A stretch of 64,000 nt of DNA, taken from contig NZ_LAKD02000018.1 of assembly GCF_000968685.2 (NCBI RefSeq), positions 108,239 through 172,238 of the forward strand, read 5' to 3'. A program made the translations under genes and the position numbers. The DNA comes from Streptomyces antioxidans (GTDB taxonomy: Bacteria; Actinomycetota; Actinomycetes; Streptomycetales; Streptomycetaceae). Of this stretch, positions 26,448-34,900 are shown piece by piece. Under the pieces are notes generated by a model. It saw only the letters and a list, made by a program, of their open reading frames with translations, was not told the origin of the DNA and ran no database searches. The stretch's first letter is position 1; each line of letters begins with the position of its first letter.

Positions 26448-26461
26448 TGAGAGCGCTCTCA
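26448..26461 (-). promoter_or_regulatory. CebR-like LacI-family operator
   Basis: TGAGAGCGCTCTCA is a perfect 14-base palindrome. It matches the CebR consensus TGGGAGCGCTCCCA at 12 of 14 positions. It lies upstream of the GH64 glucanase gene, so control by a cellobiose- or laminaribiose-responsive LacI-type repressor is likely. Confidence 0.7.
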
Positions 26462-26554
26462 CGAAGAGTTGTCGCGTTTCATGTCCTTGTCAAGGAGTTG
26501 GTCTTCAAGAAGTGAAGTGGTCCTTGATCGCGTACGGGGCGGTGGGCTCCTCGT

Positions 26555-27541
26555 TCACCGTCCCAGGATCCGGTCCACATCGGCCATCTGCCCGGCCGTG
26601 AGCGGCCCCTTGGCGATCGCGCCCGCGTTCTCCTCGGCCTGGGCGACCGTACGGAAGCCGGGGATCGGGATCGTCCGCGGGGCGCGGGCCCAGATCCAGG
26701 CGAGGGCGCCCTGAGCGGGGGTACGGCCGTCGCTGGTGAGGATGGACCGCAGGGCGTCGACCCGCCGGAGCCAGGCCGGGTCCGCGCCCGCGTTCGGAAT
26801 GAATCCCGGCAGCCAGCCGGGTGGCGCGTTGCGGATGTCCCCGTCGCTCAGGGCGCGCCCGGCGGTGCGCTTGCCCGCGAGCAACCCCATGGCGAGGGGG
26901 CTGCGGTTGACGCTGGCCAGGTCCTTCTCGGCGCAGAGCGCGAGGAGTTCGGGCGCGTCCTGGAGGATGTTCAGCCGGTGCTGAACGGCCGCGCAGTGCG
27001 GGCCCTCGGCGAAGACGGCGGCCCGTACGGGGTCATCGGTGCTCCACGCGTAGCCGCGGATCAGTCCCTCGCTCACCAACTCCTCGCAGCTGTCACGGAG
27101 TTGGGCGGCCGGTCCGGGATCGGCGTCGGAGATGTGGAGCTGGTACAGATCGATGTGGTCCGTGTTCAGGCGCCGCAGCGAGGCGGTCAGGGCGCGGCGC
27201 AGATGTTCCGGGGAGTCGTCCTGGCCGTGGTGGATCCGGGTCCGCTCGTCAAAGACATTGCCCCATTTCGTGGCGATGACGACATCGCCGCGGCGCCTGC
27301 CGAGGGCGCGGCCGAGCACGCGCTCGCTGTGGCCGGTGCCGTATGCGTCGGCGGTGTCGAAGAAGGTGACACCGAGGTCGAGTGCGCGCCTGACCGCCCG
27401 CACGGACTCGTCATCGTCGACCTCGCCCCAGCCCAGGGGCTGTCCGTCGGTGGACCGCCACTCACCGCCGATGGCCCAGCAGCCGAAGCCGAGGGGGCTG
27501 ACGTCGATGCCGCTGCGGCCCAGCGTTCTGTTGTGCGCCAT
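26555..27541 (-). CDS. Aldo/keto reductase
   Basis: The 328-residue protein is a TIM-barrel aldo/keto reductase with the catalytic tetrad visible as FFDTADAYG (Asp and Tyr), ATKWG (Lys) and LYQLHISD (His). The NADPH-binding segment is near IPIPGFRTVAQ. It is cytoplasmic. ATG 27541 follows GGAG; ATG 27550 is an alternative. It lies between two secreted hydrolase genes in the same direction but is separated from them by terminator-like DNA, so a shared function is not proven. Confidence 0.88.
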   Translation of the reverse strand: MAHNRTLGRSGIDVSPLGFGCWAIGGEWRSTDGQPLGWGEVDDDESVRAVRRALDLGVTFFDTADAYGTGHSERVLGRALGRRRGDVVIATKWGNVFDERTRIHHGQDDSPEHLRRALTASLRRLNTDHIDLYQLHISDADPGPAAQLRDSCEELVSEGLIRGYAWSTDDPVRAAVFAEGPHCAAVQHRLNILQDAPELLALCAEKDLASVNRSPLAMGLLAGKRTAGRALSDGDIRNAPPGWLPGFIPNAGADPAWLRRVDALRSILTSDGRTPAQGALAWIWARAPRTIPIPGFRTVAQAEENAGAIAKGPLTAGQMADVDRILGR

Positions 27542-27591
27542 GGTCTCCATGCCGGTGAACGGTAGGAGTTGGAGCGCGCACGAAGGCAAGC

Positions 27592-27626
27592 CCCGGTCAT
27601 GGGCGTCACCCGCGCCCATGACCGGG
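27592..27626 (-). terminator. Hairpin terminator after GH18 chitinase gene
   Basis: Perfect 14-base arms (27592-27605 and 27613-27626) enclose a seven-base loop, ten bases past the chitinase stop. No long T run follows, which is usual in Streptomyces. Confidence 0.7.
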
Positions 27627-27635
27627 AGCGATGGC

Positions 27636-28784
27636 TCAACGGCCGTAGTAGTCGTCGAAGTTCTTCGAGAACTCGCCGCCGTTGAAGCCGTCCCAGTTGA
27701 TCGACCAGGCCATCAGCCCGCGGAGGGCGGGCCAGCTGCCGTGGGGCTCGTAGCCGCCGCAGTCGCTCTTCTTCGTCAGGCAGTTGAGGGCCTTGGTCAC
27801 ATCACCGGGCGTGGTGTGGCCACCCCCCGCGTTGGGGCTCGCGGGCAGGCCGATCGCCACCTGCGAGGGGTCCAGCGCGGGGAAGACGTTGTCGGCGTCG
27901 CCCGCCACCGGGAAGCCGCTGAGCAGCATGTCGGTCATCGCGATGTGGAAGTCGGCGTTGCCCATGGTGTGGTATTGGTCGTCCAGTCCCATAATCGGTC
28001 CGGAGTTGTAGTCCTGGACGTGCAGCAGGGTGAGATCGTCCCGCAGTGCGTGGATGACCGGCAGATACGCCCCGGAGCGCGGGTCCTGGCCGCCGGAGGC
28101 GCCCGAGCCGTAGAACTGGTAGCCCAGCTGCACGAAGAAGGTTTCCGGGGCCATGGTGAGGACGAAGTCGGATCCGTACTTCGCCTTGAGCGACTTCACG
28201 GCCGCGATGAGGTTGACGATCGCGGGGGTCTTCGGGTTCTTGAAGTCGGTGTCGCCGTCGTCCAGCGACAGCGAGTGGCCCTCGAAGTCGATGTCGAGGC
28301 CGTCCAGTCCGTAGGTGTCGATGATCGCCCCGACCGACTCCACGAACTTGTCGCGGGCGGCGGTGGTGGTGAGCTGCACCTGGCCGTTCTGCCCGCCGAT
28401 GGATATCAGCACCTTCTTGCCCGCGGCCTGCTTGGCCTTGATGGCGGCCTTGAACTCGTCCTCCGACTCGACGTTCGGGCATTCGCTCTGGGGGCAGAGG
28501 CTGAAGCGGATGTCGCCGGAGGTGGTGGAGGTGGGTTCGCCGAAGGCCAGGTCGATGACGTCCCAGCTGTCGGGGACATCGGCCATCCGGGTGTATCCGG
28601 AGCCGTTGGCGAAGCTCGAGTGCAGATAGCCCACGAGCGCGTGCTCGGGGAGCGCCGCCTCGGCGGTGGCGGTGGTACCCGCGTCCGCGGTCGTGGCCGA
28701 GAACGTGGCGAGCAGCCCGGCCGCGGCGACGGACGCGCACACGCCGGTCAGGACCCTCTTGCTCAGGGGGATACGGAGGCTCAT
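27636..28784 (-). CDS. Secreted GH18 chitinase
   Basis: The 382-residue precursor has a Sec signal ending near TTADAGTTA (residue 36). The GH18 motif DGLDIDFEG places the catalytic residues at Asp161, Asp164, Asp166 and Glu168, and KVLISIGG forms the SxGG strand. There is no separate chitin-binding domain, and the layout resembles Streptomyces single-domain GH18 chitinases. It hydrolyses beta-1,4-GlcNAc polymers outside the cell. Its promoter carries two TGGTC..GACCA elements around a TTGACA box, and a hairpin terminator follows. Confidence 0.92.
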   Translation of the reverse strand: MSLRIPLSKRVLTGVCASVAAAGLLATFSATTADAGTTATAEAALPEHALVGYLHSSFANGSGYTRMADVPDSWDVIDLAFGEPTSTTSGDIRFSLCPQSECPNVESEDEFKAAIKAKQAAGKKVLISIGGQNGQVQLTTTAARDKFVESVGAIIDTYGLDGLDIDFEGHSLSLDDGDTDFKNPKTPAIVNLIAAVKSLKAKYGSDFVLTMAPETFFVQLGYQFYGSGASGGQDPRSGAYLPVIHALRDDLTLLHVQDYNSGPIMGLDDQYHTMGNADFHIAMTDMLLSGFPVAGDADNVFPALDPSQVAIGLPASPNAGGGHTTPGDVTKALNCLTKKSDCGGYEPHGSWPALRGLMAWSINWDGFNGGEFSKNFDDYYGR

Positions 28785-28873
28785 GGGGCCGCTCCTTGGT
28801 GTGGGGGAACGCGGAGCTGAAGTGGGTCGGGAGACATGGGGGATGGGGGGAGATGGCGCGCCCATGAGACAAC

Positions 28874-28907
28874 AGGACTAGACCAGTAGTGTCAATGGTC
28901 CGGACCA
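28874..28907 (-). promoter_or_regulatory. Chitinase promoter with paired DasR-like elements
   Basis: On the minus strand TGGTCCGGACCA (28896-28907), a perfect palindrome, is followed at once by a TTGACA -35 box (28890-28895). A second related element, CTGGTCTAGTCCT (28874-28886), comes next. This is the layout known for Streptomyces chitinase promoters and resembles DasR-binding sites (ACTGGTCTAGACCACT). Control by GlcNAc-phosphate through DasR is therefore likely. Confidence 0.75.
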
Positions 28908-28915
28908 AAAACGCG

Positions 28916-30145
28916 TCAGACCGTGGACAGGTCGATGGCCCGGTCGATGTCATCGGGGCGCAGCACCCGCAGGATGCCTTCGAGCAGGTAGTAGTCGGCG
29001 TACGGGAGCGAGATCTCGATGCCGTCCTCGCTCGGGCGGTTGCGGGTGCAGCGTGCCACGATCGCCTCGGCGCGGGTGGACTTGGTGGTCAGGCAGGTCT
29101 GCGACAGCGCGGTGAGCAGCCGCAGCGCCGCCTCGCGGTAGCGTGGTTCGCCGGTGGCCTTGGACAGGTCGAGCAGACCGCAGGCCATGACCGCCCCCGC
29201 GGAGGCGTCCTTGATGTCGTGGGGTGCCTGCGGGGCGAGGTAGTCCCACACGGGGACGTCGTCCGGGGTGAGCGCGCCCAGGGCGAAGTCGGCGAGCTTC
29301 CGCGCGGTGGTGAGGAATTCCCCGTGGCCGGTCCTGCGGTAGATCGTGGTGAAGCCGTAGATCCCCCATGCCTGCCCGCGTGACCAGCAGGAGTCCCGGC
29401 TGTAGCCCTGTACGGTGGCCGGGCCGAGGGGAGCTCCGGAGGACGGGTCGAAGTCGTAGACGTGCGGGGTGGATCCGTCCGGGCGGAGGAAGGTGCGCTG
29501 GGTGGTCCTCGCGTGCTCCACGGCGATGTCGAGGTAGCTGCTGTCCCCGCTCTGGCTGCTCGCGAACGCCAGCAGATCGAGGTTCATCATCGTGTCCATG
29601 ATGACCCGGCCCGCGTTCGCCTGTTCGTCCAGCGCTCCCCAGGCCCGGATGAATCGGCCGCGCGGGTTGTACCGCCGGATCAGCGAGGAGGCCGCCCGCA
29701 GCGCACCCGTCCGCCATGTGTCATCACCGGTGAGCCGCCACGCGGTGACCCACGAGGGGTAGAAGAGGAATCCGAGGTCATGGGTGCCGGTGTCGCTCTG
29801 GCGGGGGGCGAGCTTCTCCGCGGAGGCGAGGGCCAGGGTGCGGAACCGCTCCTCGCCGCTGTGCAGCCACGCCATCCACAGCGTGCCGGGCCAGAACCCG
29901 CCGACCCAGTCGCCGTTCTGGGAGTACGTCCACTTCTCGAACTTCGTCCCCACCGGGAAGCCGCTCACCCCCGGTGCGACCGCGCGCAGCTTCGCCACCG
30001 CGTAGTCCGCAGTCTCGCCGAGGGTGCGGAGCGTGGCGGCACGGCCGGGGGCCTCCGCCGCCGCCTGGGCCGCGGGAGCGATCGACGTGGCCGCCACCGC
30101 GGTACCGGCCGCGGTGCTCAGCAGGGCTCTCCGGGAAACGCTCAT
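28916..30145 (-). CDS. Tat-exported GH88-like (unsaturated glucuronyl) hydrolase
   Basis: The 409-residue precursor starts with a twin-arginine signal (SRRALLS, residues 4-10) and an Ala-rich region to about residue 30. The mature part is an (alpha/alpha)6 barrel like family GH88: GDWVGGFWPGTLWMAW, DTMMNLDLLAFAS, YSRDSCWSRGQAWGIYG and DASAGAVMACGLL, with the catalytic Asp pair probably in HDLGF and MDTMMN. Family members cleave unsaturated uronic acids left by polysaccharide lyases. No lyase gene is nearby. Its stop lies just outside the chitinase promoter. Confidence 0.78.
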   Translation of the reverse strand: MSVSRRALLSTAAGTAVAATSIAPAAQAAAEAPGRAATLRTLGETADYAVAKLRAVAPGVSGFPVGTKFEKWTYSQNGDWVGGFWPGTLWMAWLHSGEERFRTLALASAEKLAPRQSDTGTHDLGFLFYPSWVTAWRLTGDDTWRTGALRAASSLIRRYNPRGRFIRAWGALDEQANAGRVIMDTMMNLDLLAFASSQSGDSSYLDIAVEHARTTQRTFLRPDGSTPHVYDFDPSSGAPLGPATVQGYSRDSCWSRGQAWGIYGFTTIYRRTGHGEFLTTARKLADFALGALTPDDVPVWDYLAPQAPHDIKDASAGAVMACGLLDLSKATGEPRYREAALRLLTALSQTCLTTKSTRAEAIVARCTRNRPSEDGIEISLPYADYYLLEGILRVLRPDDIDRAIDLSTV

Positions 30146-30213
30146 CAGTGTCCGCCCTTCACAAGGGGTGCATCCGACAACGACATGACGACATGCGGTC
30201 CGTGCGCTCAGCC

Positions 30214-30252
30214 GCCTGTGGGGCGCGGGCGGGACACCCGCGCCCCACAGGC
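30214..30252 (-). terminator. Strong hairpin terminator after beta-helix gene
   Basis: Perfect 16-base arms (30214-30229 and 30237-30252) enclose a seven-base loop, about 50 bases downstream of the minus-strand gene that ends at 30304. This is among the strongest hairpins in the window. Confidence 0.8.
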
Positions 30253-30303
30253 GAACCGCTGGAGCTGGTTGAGCTGGTGGAGCCGGTGAAGAGTGCTGCG
30301 GGA

Positions 30304-32115
30304 TCAGGGGTACTCGGTCACGTTCGCCACGTTGCTGTTGGCGTCCGAGGGACCTCCGGTGTCATTGATGACATGGTTGATGGTGCCGGTGCCACCGAGC
30401 GAGACGGTGACCATGTCATGGAACGCCACGTCCGGGCTCTGGGGAACCTCGAAGGCGTGCTCGGCGGTGACGGACTTGTTGGTGTTGAAGAAGCAGTAGC
30501 TGCCCAGGCCCCACGCCTCATGGCGTTTCACCGAGTCGGCCACCTTGTAGGCGGCGTACCCCTTGGTGGAGCCGTTCATCCAGGCGTCCTGGTCGGGCGG
30601 GTCGTAGGGCATCTCGTTCTGGTAGAAGTACGTACGGCCGCCCTCGCCGTTCCAGGTCGTCTGGTGCTTCTGGTAGTGCTCGACGAACAGCCCGTACATG
30701 GTCACGTCGTCGCCGTTGACGATGAGTCCGTTGTCGGCCGTGTTGGAGTCCCAGCCGACGCCGTCGCCGTGGTCGGCACGCCAGATCCACGTGTGGTCGC
30801 CGATCACGTCCGAGCTGTTGACCACCAGGCTGGTGGACGCCTTGCCGACGCCCGCGCCACCGACCCGGAAGAACACGTCGTGCAGCGAGGTGGGGTTGTC
30901 GGCGTGGTCCGCGGCCGAGTCCTCGGGGCCGACCTGCATCAGCGTGTCGGAGTTCTCGGTGCCCGCGTCGATGAGCAGACCCGCGAGCTTGACGCCGTCC
31001 ACATCCGCCACGTTCACCGCCGAGACCCCGTTGTCGGGAACCAGCGTGGCCAGCCCCAGACCCAGGACCACGGTGTCCGGCTTGGTCACCTTCAGCGGTG
31101 CGTCGAGGTGGTAGACGCCCGGGGTGATGAGCAGGTGCTTGCCCGCGTCGAGCGCCGCGTTCATCTCCTCGGCCGTGGCGTCCGGCTTGGCGATGAAGAA
31201 GTCGCTCAGCGGAAGCGATTCGCCCTTCGGCGTCCCCGAGGACCAGGACGTGCCCGTCGAGTCCTTGCGCACCTCCGGCACGAACACCTTGTACGCGCCG
31301 TCGTCGTCGACGTACAGGAACGGCTTCTCACGGGTGATGGGCGACTTGTCGACCCGGGTGTACGGCGGGTTGGGGAAGTCCCCGGCCGGGGCGTTCTGCG
31401 CGCCGACGAACACCATGTTCCAGTTGGAGCCGGTCCAGCCGCCCCATTCGGTGTTGCGGGACAACCACTGCTGCTGCGAGCCGGACTTCACCTGGCCGTC
31501 GACCTTGGTGTCCGCCAGCAGGCCGCCGCTTGACCAGCCGCCGTCGTCCAGCTGCAGATCGCCCTTCAGATGCATCCGGCGGTACGGTGCGGCCTGCGAG
31601 ACGGCCCAGCGGTCCGCGCCGCCGTCCGGGTTGACGGCGAGGTTCTCCGCGTCGCGCCAGAAGTTCTGCGTCGCGTTGCCGTCGAACCAGTCGGCCTCGG
31701 CGTGCACCTGGCCGTTGATGGTGGTGTCGTCGGGCGACAGGCCGAGGCCCGCCACCTGGGTGTAGAAGCCGACATTGGCCTTGACGTCGTACGAGCCGGG
31801 CTTGAACAGCAGGGCGTGCCTGGCCTGGCCGAACTGGTTCTCCTCCTGCTCGCCGAAGACCGAGTCGAGCTTGCCCTGGATCTCCTGTGCGGACATCGAC
31901 GGGTCGAAGATCTGCACATGGGGGCCCAGGTCCGGCTCGGCGTCCGCGCCGTGCGCCGACGGTACGGTCAGCGCCGCGGCGACGGCCCCGGCCAGCACGG
32001 CGAACGCGGCGGTGGCGCGGGCGGCGCGACGGCGTCGCCGGTGTCCGGGCTGGGGGGTGTCGCCGGTGGTGTCCGCCGCGGTGGCGTCATGCGTCCCGGT
32101 GGTGTCGTTCGTCAT
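30304..32115 (-). CDS. Secreted parallel beta-helix protein, possible GH55-like glucanase
   Basis: The 603-residue precursor has an Arg-rich N-terminus and a signal ending near PSAHGA (residue 57). The mature part has repeated short strands and turns typical of right-handed beta-helices (VVLGLGLATLVPDNGVSAVNV, DGVKLAGLLIDAG, STSLVVNSSDVIGDHTWIWR). Homologues are often named adenylyl cyclase or coagulation factor 5/8 protein, which the sequence does not support. A GH55-type beta-1,3-glucanase would fit the fold, length and neighbours, but I cannot confirm it. It follows the GH18 gene by 14 bases in one operon. Confidence 0.6.
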   Translation of the reverse strand: MTNDTTGTHDATAADTTGDTPQPGHRRRRRAARATAAFAVLAGAVAAALTVPSAHGADAEPDLGPHVQIFDPSMSAQEIQGKLDSVFGEQEENQFGQARHALLFKPGSYDVKANVGFYTQVAGLGLSPDDTTINGQVHAEADWFDGNATQNFWRDAENLAVNPDGGADRWAVSQAAPYRRMHLKGDLQLDDGGWSSGGLLADTKVDGQVKSGSQQQWLSRNTEWGGWTGSNWNMVFVGAQNAPAGDFPNPPYTRVDKSPITREKPFLYVDDDGAYKVFVPEVRKDSTGTSWSSGTPKGESLPLSDFFIAKPDATAEEMNAALDAGKHLLITPGVYHLDAPLKVTKPDTVVLGLGLATLVPDNGVSAVNVADVDGVKLAGLLIDAGTENSDTLMQVGPEDSAADHADNPTSLHDVFFRVGGAGVGKASTSLVVNSSDVIGDHTWIWRADHGDGVGWDSNTADNGLIVNGDDVTMYGLFVEHYQKHQTTWNGEGGRTYFYQNEMPYDPPDQDAWMNGSTKGYAAYKVADSVKRHEAWGLGSYCFFNTNKSVTAEHAFEVPQSPDVAFHDMVTVSLGGTGTINHVINDTGGPSDANSNVANVTEYP

Positions 32116-32129
32116 GGTGGTGTGCCCCC

Positions 32130-33164
32130 TCAGCCCTCGTACCGGGCGAATATCCCGGTGAACTGCCAGGGCTCCTGGTCGACTCCGGAGCAGGTGTCGT
32201 CGTTCGGGTAGTCGCCCGGGCAGGGGCGGTCGCGGTTGACGGACCAGAAGGAGAGCCGCGACAGGTGGTGCTCGGAGGCGTAGGCCAGGATCGACTCGAA
32301 GTCGTCCGTGGTGACGGTCTCCTTGACATCGGTGATGCCGTTCATCGAGGACAGACCGCTGTGCCGGTACGCGTCCTCGTCGCTGTAGCCGTAGGCGCCC
32401 TTGACGGCGTTCTTCAGCCCGTCGGTGGCCTGCTTGGTCAGCTCGGCCATGTTCTGGCCCTCGCCGCCGAAGTCGAACGGCATGATGGTCCAGCTGTCGG
32501 CCTCGAAGTCGGACTCTGCGGCCCGGCGGATCATGCCGTCGTCGGGGCCGCTCTGATCGCTGGGGAAGGTGACGTAGGTGAGCAGCCCCGGATTGTCCGC
32601 CTTCACCTGCTTCAGGGCGTCGATCGTCTTCTGCTGGACGGCCGGGTCGTTGTAGGCGTCGCCCTCGATGTCGATGTCGATCGCCTTGAGGCCGTAGGCG
32701 TCGATGACCTTCTGGTAGGCCCCGGCGAGTGCCTTCGCGTCGGCACAGGACCGCTCGAGCTTGTTGCCGCTCGCGCCGCCGAAGGACGGCACCACATCGC
32801 CGCCCTTGGCCCGTACGGCGTTCACGGTCTGCTCGTCGGCGCCACCGGCCAGCGGGCGGCTGCCGTCCCACTGGGGGTCGCAGTCGCCCGCGTCGAGGAC
32901 GAAGGCGAGGGTGAACCAGCCGACTCCGGTGGCGTCCATCACCTCGCCCGGGTCCGGGGGATTGCCCCAGCCGTTGTAGAGGTAGGGGGCGACGGCGGCG
33001 GGTGCGGCGGACGCCGTGGCGCGGTCCTGGCCGGTGTTCCCGGCCCAGGCGGCCGCGGTCGTGCTCGCGGCGGTGGCCGCGAGGACCGCGGCCACGGCCA
33101 GAACGGCCCGCCGACGGCGGCGCTGAGCGCGGTCCCTGGCGGAGAGGTCTTCGCTGTGATTCAT
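32130..33164 (-). CDS. Secreted GH18 chitinase, PF-ChiA-like subgroup
   Basis: The 344-residue protein has a cytoplasmic basic stretch, then a hydrophobic signal (residues 19-40). The GH18 barrel opens with VAPYLYNGWGNPP. Its catalytic strand reads KAIDIDIEG: Asp163, Asp165 and the acid Glu167 are present, but the first Asp of DxxDxDxE is Lys160. This pattern recalls the PF-ChiA-like GH18 subgroup. A close paralogue with a ricin domain lies at 34.9 kb. ATG 33164 is used; a longer start at 33212 exists. It is first in an operon with the beta-helix gene. Confidence 0.82.
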   Translation of the reverse strand: MNHSEDLSARDRAQRRRRRAVLAVAAVLAATAASTTAAAWAGNTGQDRATASAAPAAVAPYLYNGWGNPPDPGEVMDATGVGWFTLAFVLDAGDCDPQWDGSRPLAGGADEQTVNAVRAKGGDVVPSFGGASGNKLERSCADAKALAGAYQKVIDAYGLKAIDIDIEGDAYNDPAVQQKTIDALKQVKADNPGLLTYVTFPSDQSGPDDGMIRRAAESDFEADSWTIMPFDFGGEGQNMAELTKQATDGLKNAVKGAYGYSDEDAYRHSGLSSMNGITDVKETVTTDDFESILAYASEHHLSRLSFWSVNRDRPCPGDYPNDDTCSGVDQEPWQFTGIFARYEG

Positions 33165-33314
33165 GTGGGGGGATGCCTTCCTGACACGCGGACGGGCCCC
33201 GGCAGTGGGCATGTCCGTCAGACAGGCGCCGCCGCAGCCCGCGACATGCGGTGTCCGGCCGGAAGGTCACGGCCGGACTCTCGGGCCCATATATTTCGGG
33301 AGTTGAACGTGTCT

Positions 33315-33333
33315 CGTCAATAGGTCCGCACCA
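33315..33333 (-). promoter_or_regulatory. DasR-like element with -35 box for GH18/beta-helix operon
   Basis: On the minus strand TGGTGCGGACCT (33322-33333) is followed directly by TTGACG (33315-33320). This is the same order as at the 28.9 kb chitinase promoter. It lies about 155 bases upstream of the GH18 start. Confidence 0.55.
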
Positions 33334-33428
33334 ATGAATGACATGCCTTCAAAGGACGAACCCGCGGGACGTGTCGCCGGCGTCCACGGTGGCGAACAGC
33401 CCTTCGTGCAATGACTTGTTGGCATATC

Positions 33429-33451
33429 TGGTCCATACCAAACCCTTGACA
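33429..33451 (+). promoter_or_regulatory. DasR-like element with -35 box for GH16/GH18 operon
   Basis: TGGTCCATACCA (33429-33440) is followed after five bases by a perfect TTGACA box (33446-33451). The element differs from TGGTCTAGACCA at two or three positions. It lies about 145 bases upstream of the GH16 start. Confidence 0.55.
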
Positions 33452-33595
33452 GGCTTTTCCTTCACTTCTTAACTCACGTAATGAACTAAGTACCGCTGAG
33501 CTCCCTCACGCACCCGGTCGGCGCCGTACCACTTGGTTCACATGCGCCTCATGCCTCTCCGCACCTGTCATCGCCTGTTTCCGGAAGGGAGAGTC

Positions 33596-34900
33596 ATGGA
33601 CTCCCCGCGCTTATCCCGACGACTGCTGTTGTCCGTCGTCTCGGTCCTCGCCCTTGTGTCGCTGTCCACCGGACTGGCACCGGGCACCTCGGCCTCCGCG
33701 GCGAGCCCCGCCGCCAAGCCCTCCGCGAAGTCCACTGCGAGACCTGACGCGGCGAGACCCGCGGCGGTCGCCGCCACGTTCTCCGATGAGTTCGACGGGC
33801 CCGCCGGGTCCGCCGTCAACGGCGGCAAGTGGCAGATCGAGACGGGGGACAACGTCAACAACCACGAGCGGCAGTACTACACGGCGGGCAACAGCAACGC
33901 CGCCCTCGACGGCCAGGGCCACCTGGTCATCACCGCCCGCCGCGAGAACCCGGGCAACTACCAGTGCTGGTACGGACGGTGTGAGTACACCTCCGCCCGG
34001 CTGAACACCTCCGGCAAGTTCACCACCACCTACGGCCGGGTCGAGGCCCGGATGAAGATCCCGCGCGGGCAGGGCATGTGGCCCGCGTTCTGGATGCTCG
34101 GCAATGACATCGGACAGGTCGGCTGGCCCAACTCCGGTGAGATCGACATCATGGAGAACGTGGGCTTCGAGCCCTCCACGGTGCACGGCACCCTCCACGG
34201 CCCCGGATACTCGGGCTCCGGTGGCATCGGCGCCGGGTACTCCCTGCCCGGCGGCCAGGCGTTCGCCGACGCGTACCACACCTTCGCCATCGACTGGAGC
34301 CCGAACGCGATCAGCTGGTCCGTCGACGGCACCGTGTACCAGCGGCGCACCCCTGCCGACCTCGGTGGCCGCCAGTGGGTGTTCAACAAGCCCTTCTTCG
34401 TGATCCTCAACCTCGCGGTCGGCGGCTATTGGCCCGGGGACCCCAACGGCAGCACCTCCTTCCCCCAGCAGCTCCTGGTCGACTACGTCCGGGTCAGCAC
34501 CGACGGCGGACAGCCGAGCGGCGGTGCCATCACCGGTGTGGGTGGCAAGTGTGTGGATGTGGCGGGTGCCAATAGTGCCAATGGGACCCCGGTGCAGCTG
34601 TATGACTGCAATGGTTCCGGTGCGCAGCAGTGGACGGTTGGTTCCGATGGGACGATCCGTGCGTTGGGGAAGTGTCTGGATGTGGCGTCGGGTGGTACGG
34701 CCGATGGCACCGCGGTGCAGTTGTGGGAGTGCAATGGGAGTGCGGCTCAGCGGTGGTCGGTTCCGGCGGCGCGGGACATTGTGAATCCGCAGGCCAATAA
34801 GTGCCTGGATGCTACGGGTGGGAGTTCGGCGAACGGCACCCGGCTGCAGATCTGGACCTGCACCGGCGCCACCAACCAGAAGTGGACGGTGACCAGATGA
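33596..34900 (+). CDS. Secreted GH16 beta-1,3-glucanase with ricin-type lectin domain
   Basis: The 434-residue precursor has a signal peptide (to about residue 36), an Ala/Pro/Lys spacer, and a GH16 domain (about 60-300) with the catalytic motif EIDIME (Glu182, Asp184, Glu187). A C-terminal ricin B-type lectin (from about residue 312) follows, with QxW repeats (QQWTV, QRWSV, QKWTV). It would cut beta-1,3-glucan outside the cell while bound to sugar. The lectin part is nearly identical in DNA to that of the next gene, which it overlaps by ATGA. ATG 33596 follows AGGGAGAG. Confidence 0.92.
   Translation: MDSPRLSRRLLLSVVSVLALVSLSTGLAPGTSASAASPAAKPSAKSTARPDAARPAAVAATFSDEFDGPAGSAVNGGKWQIETGDNVNNHERQYYTAGNSNAALDGQGHLVITARRENPGNYQCWYGRCEYTSARLNTSGKFTTTYGRVEARMKIPRGQGMWPAFWMLGNDIGQVGWPNSGEIDIMENVGFEPSTVHGTLHGPGYSGSGGIGAGYSLPGGQAFADAYHTFAIDWSPNAISWSVDGTVYQRRTPADLGGRQWVFNKPFFVILNLAVGGYWPGDPNGSTSFPQQLLVDYVRVSTDGGQPSGGAITGVGGKCVDVAGANSANGTPVQLYDCNGSGAQQWTVGSDGTIRALGKCLDVASGGTADGTAVQLWECNGSAAQRWSVPAARDIVNPQANKCLDATGGSSANGTRLQIWTCTGATNQKWTVTR
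34529..34889 (+). repeat. 361-bp direct repeat, copy 1 (ricin lectin domain)
   Basis: This segment encodes the ricin domain of the GH16 gene and is repeated at 35020-35380. The only differences I find are ACC/ACG and AAT/AAC codons, both silent. The segment uses many T- or A-ending codons (GGT, AAT, GAT, TTG) unlike the flanking DNA. Confidence 0.95.

Larger units (their letters stand above)
33165..33595. other. Divergent promoter region between two glycoside hydrolase genes
   Basis: This 431-base gap separates the minus-strand GH18 operon from the plus-strand GH16 operon. It is more AT-rich than its surroundings and carries one TGGTC-type element with a TTGAC box for each direction, listed separately. 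An in-frame upstream ATG at 33542 could extend the GH16 protein, but it lacks the good ribosome site of 33596. Nothing else is recognisable. Confidence 0.55.

Noticed and set aside
30304..33270. A single open frame of nearly 1000 codons across two hydrolase genes
   Set aside because: The 5' half is the out-of-frame shadow of the GH18 gene. The real beta-helix protein starts at ATG 32115 with its own signal peptide and ribosome site.
33542..33595. Upstream in-frame ATG and short Arg/Cys peptide before GH16
   Set aside because: The ATG at 33596 has a better ribosome site and is followed at once by a normal signal peptide.
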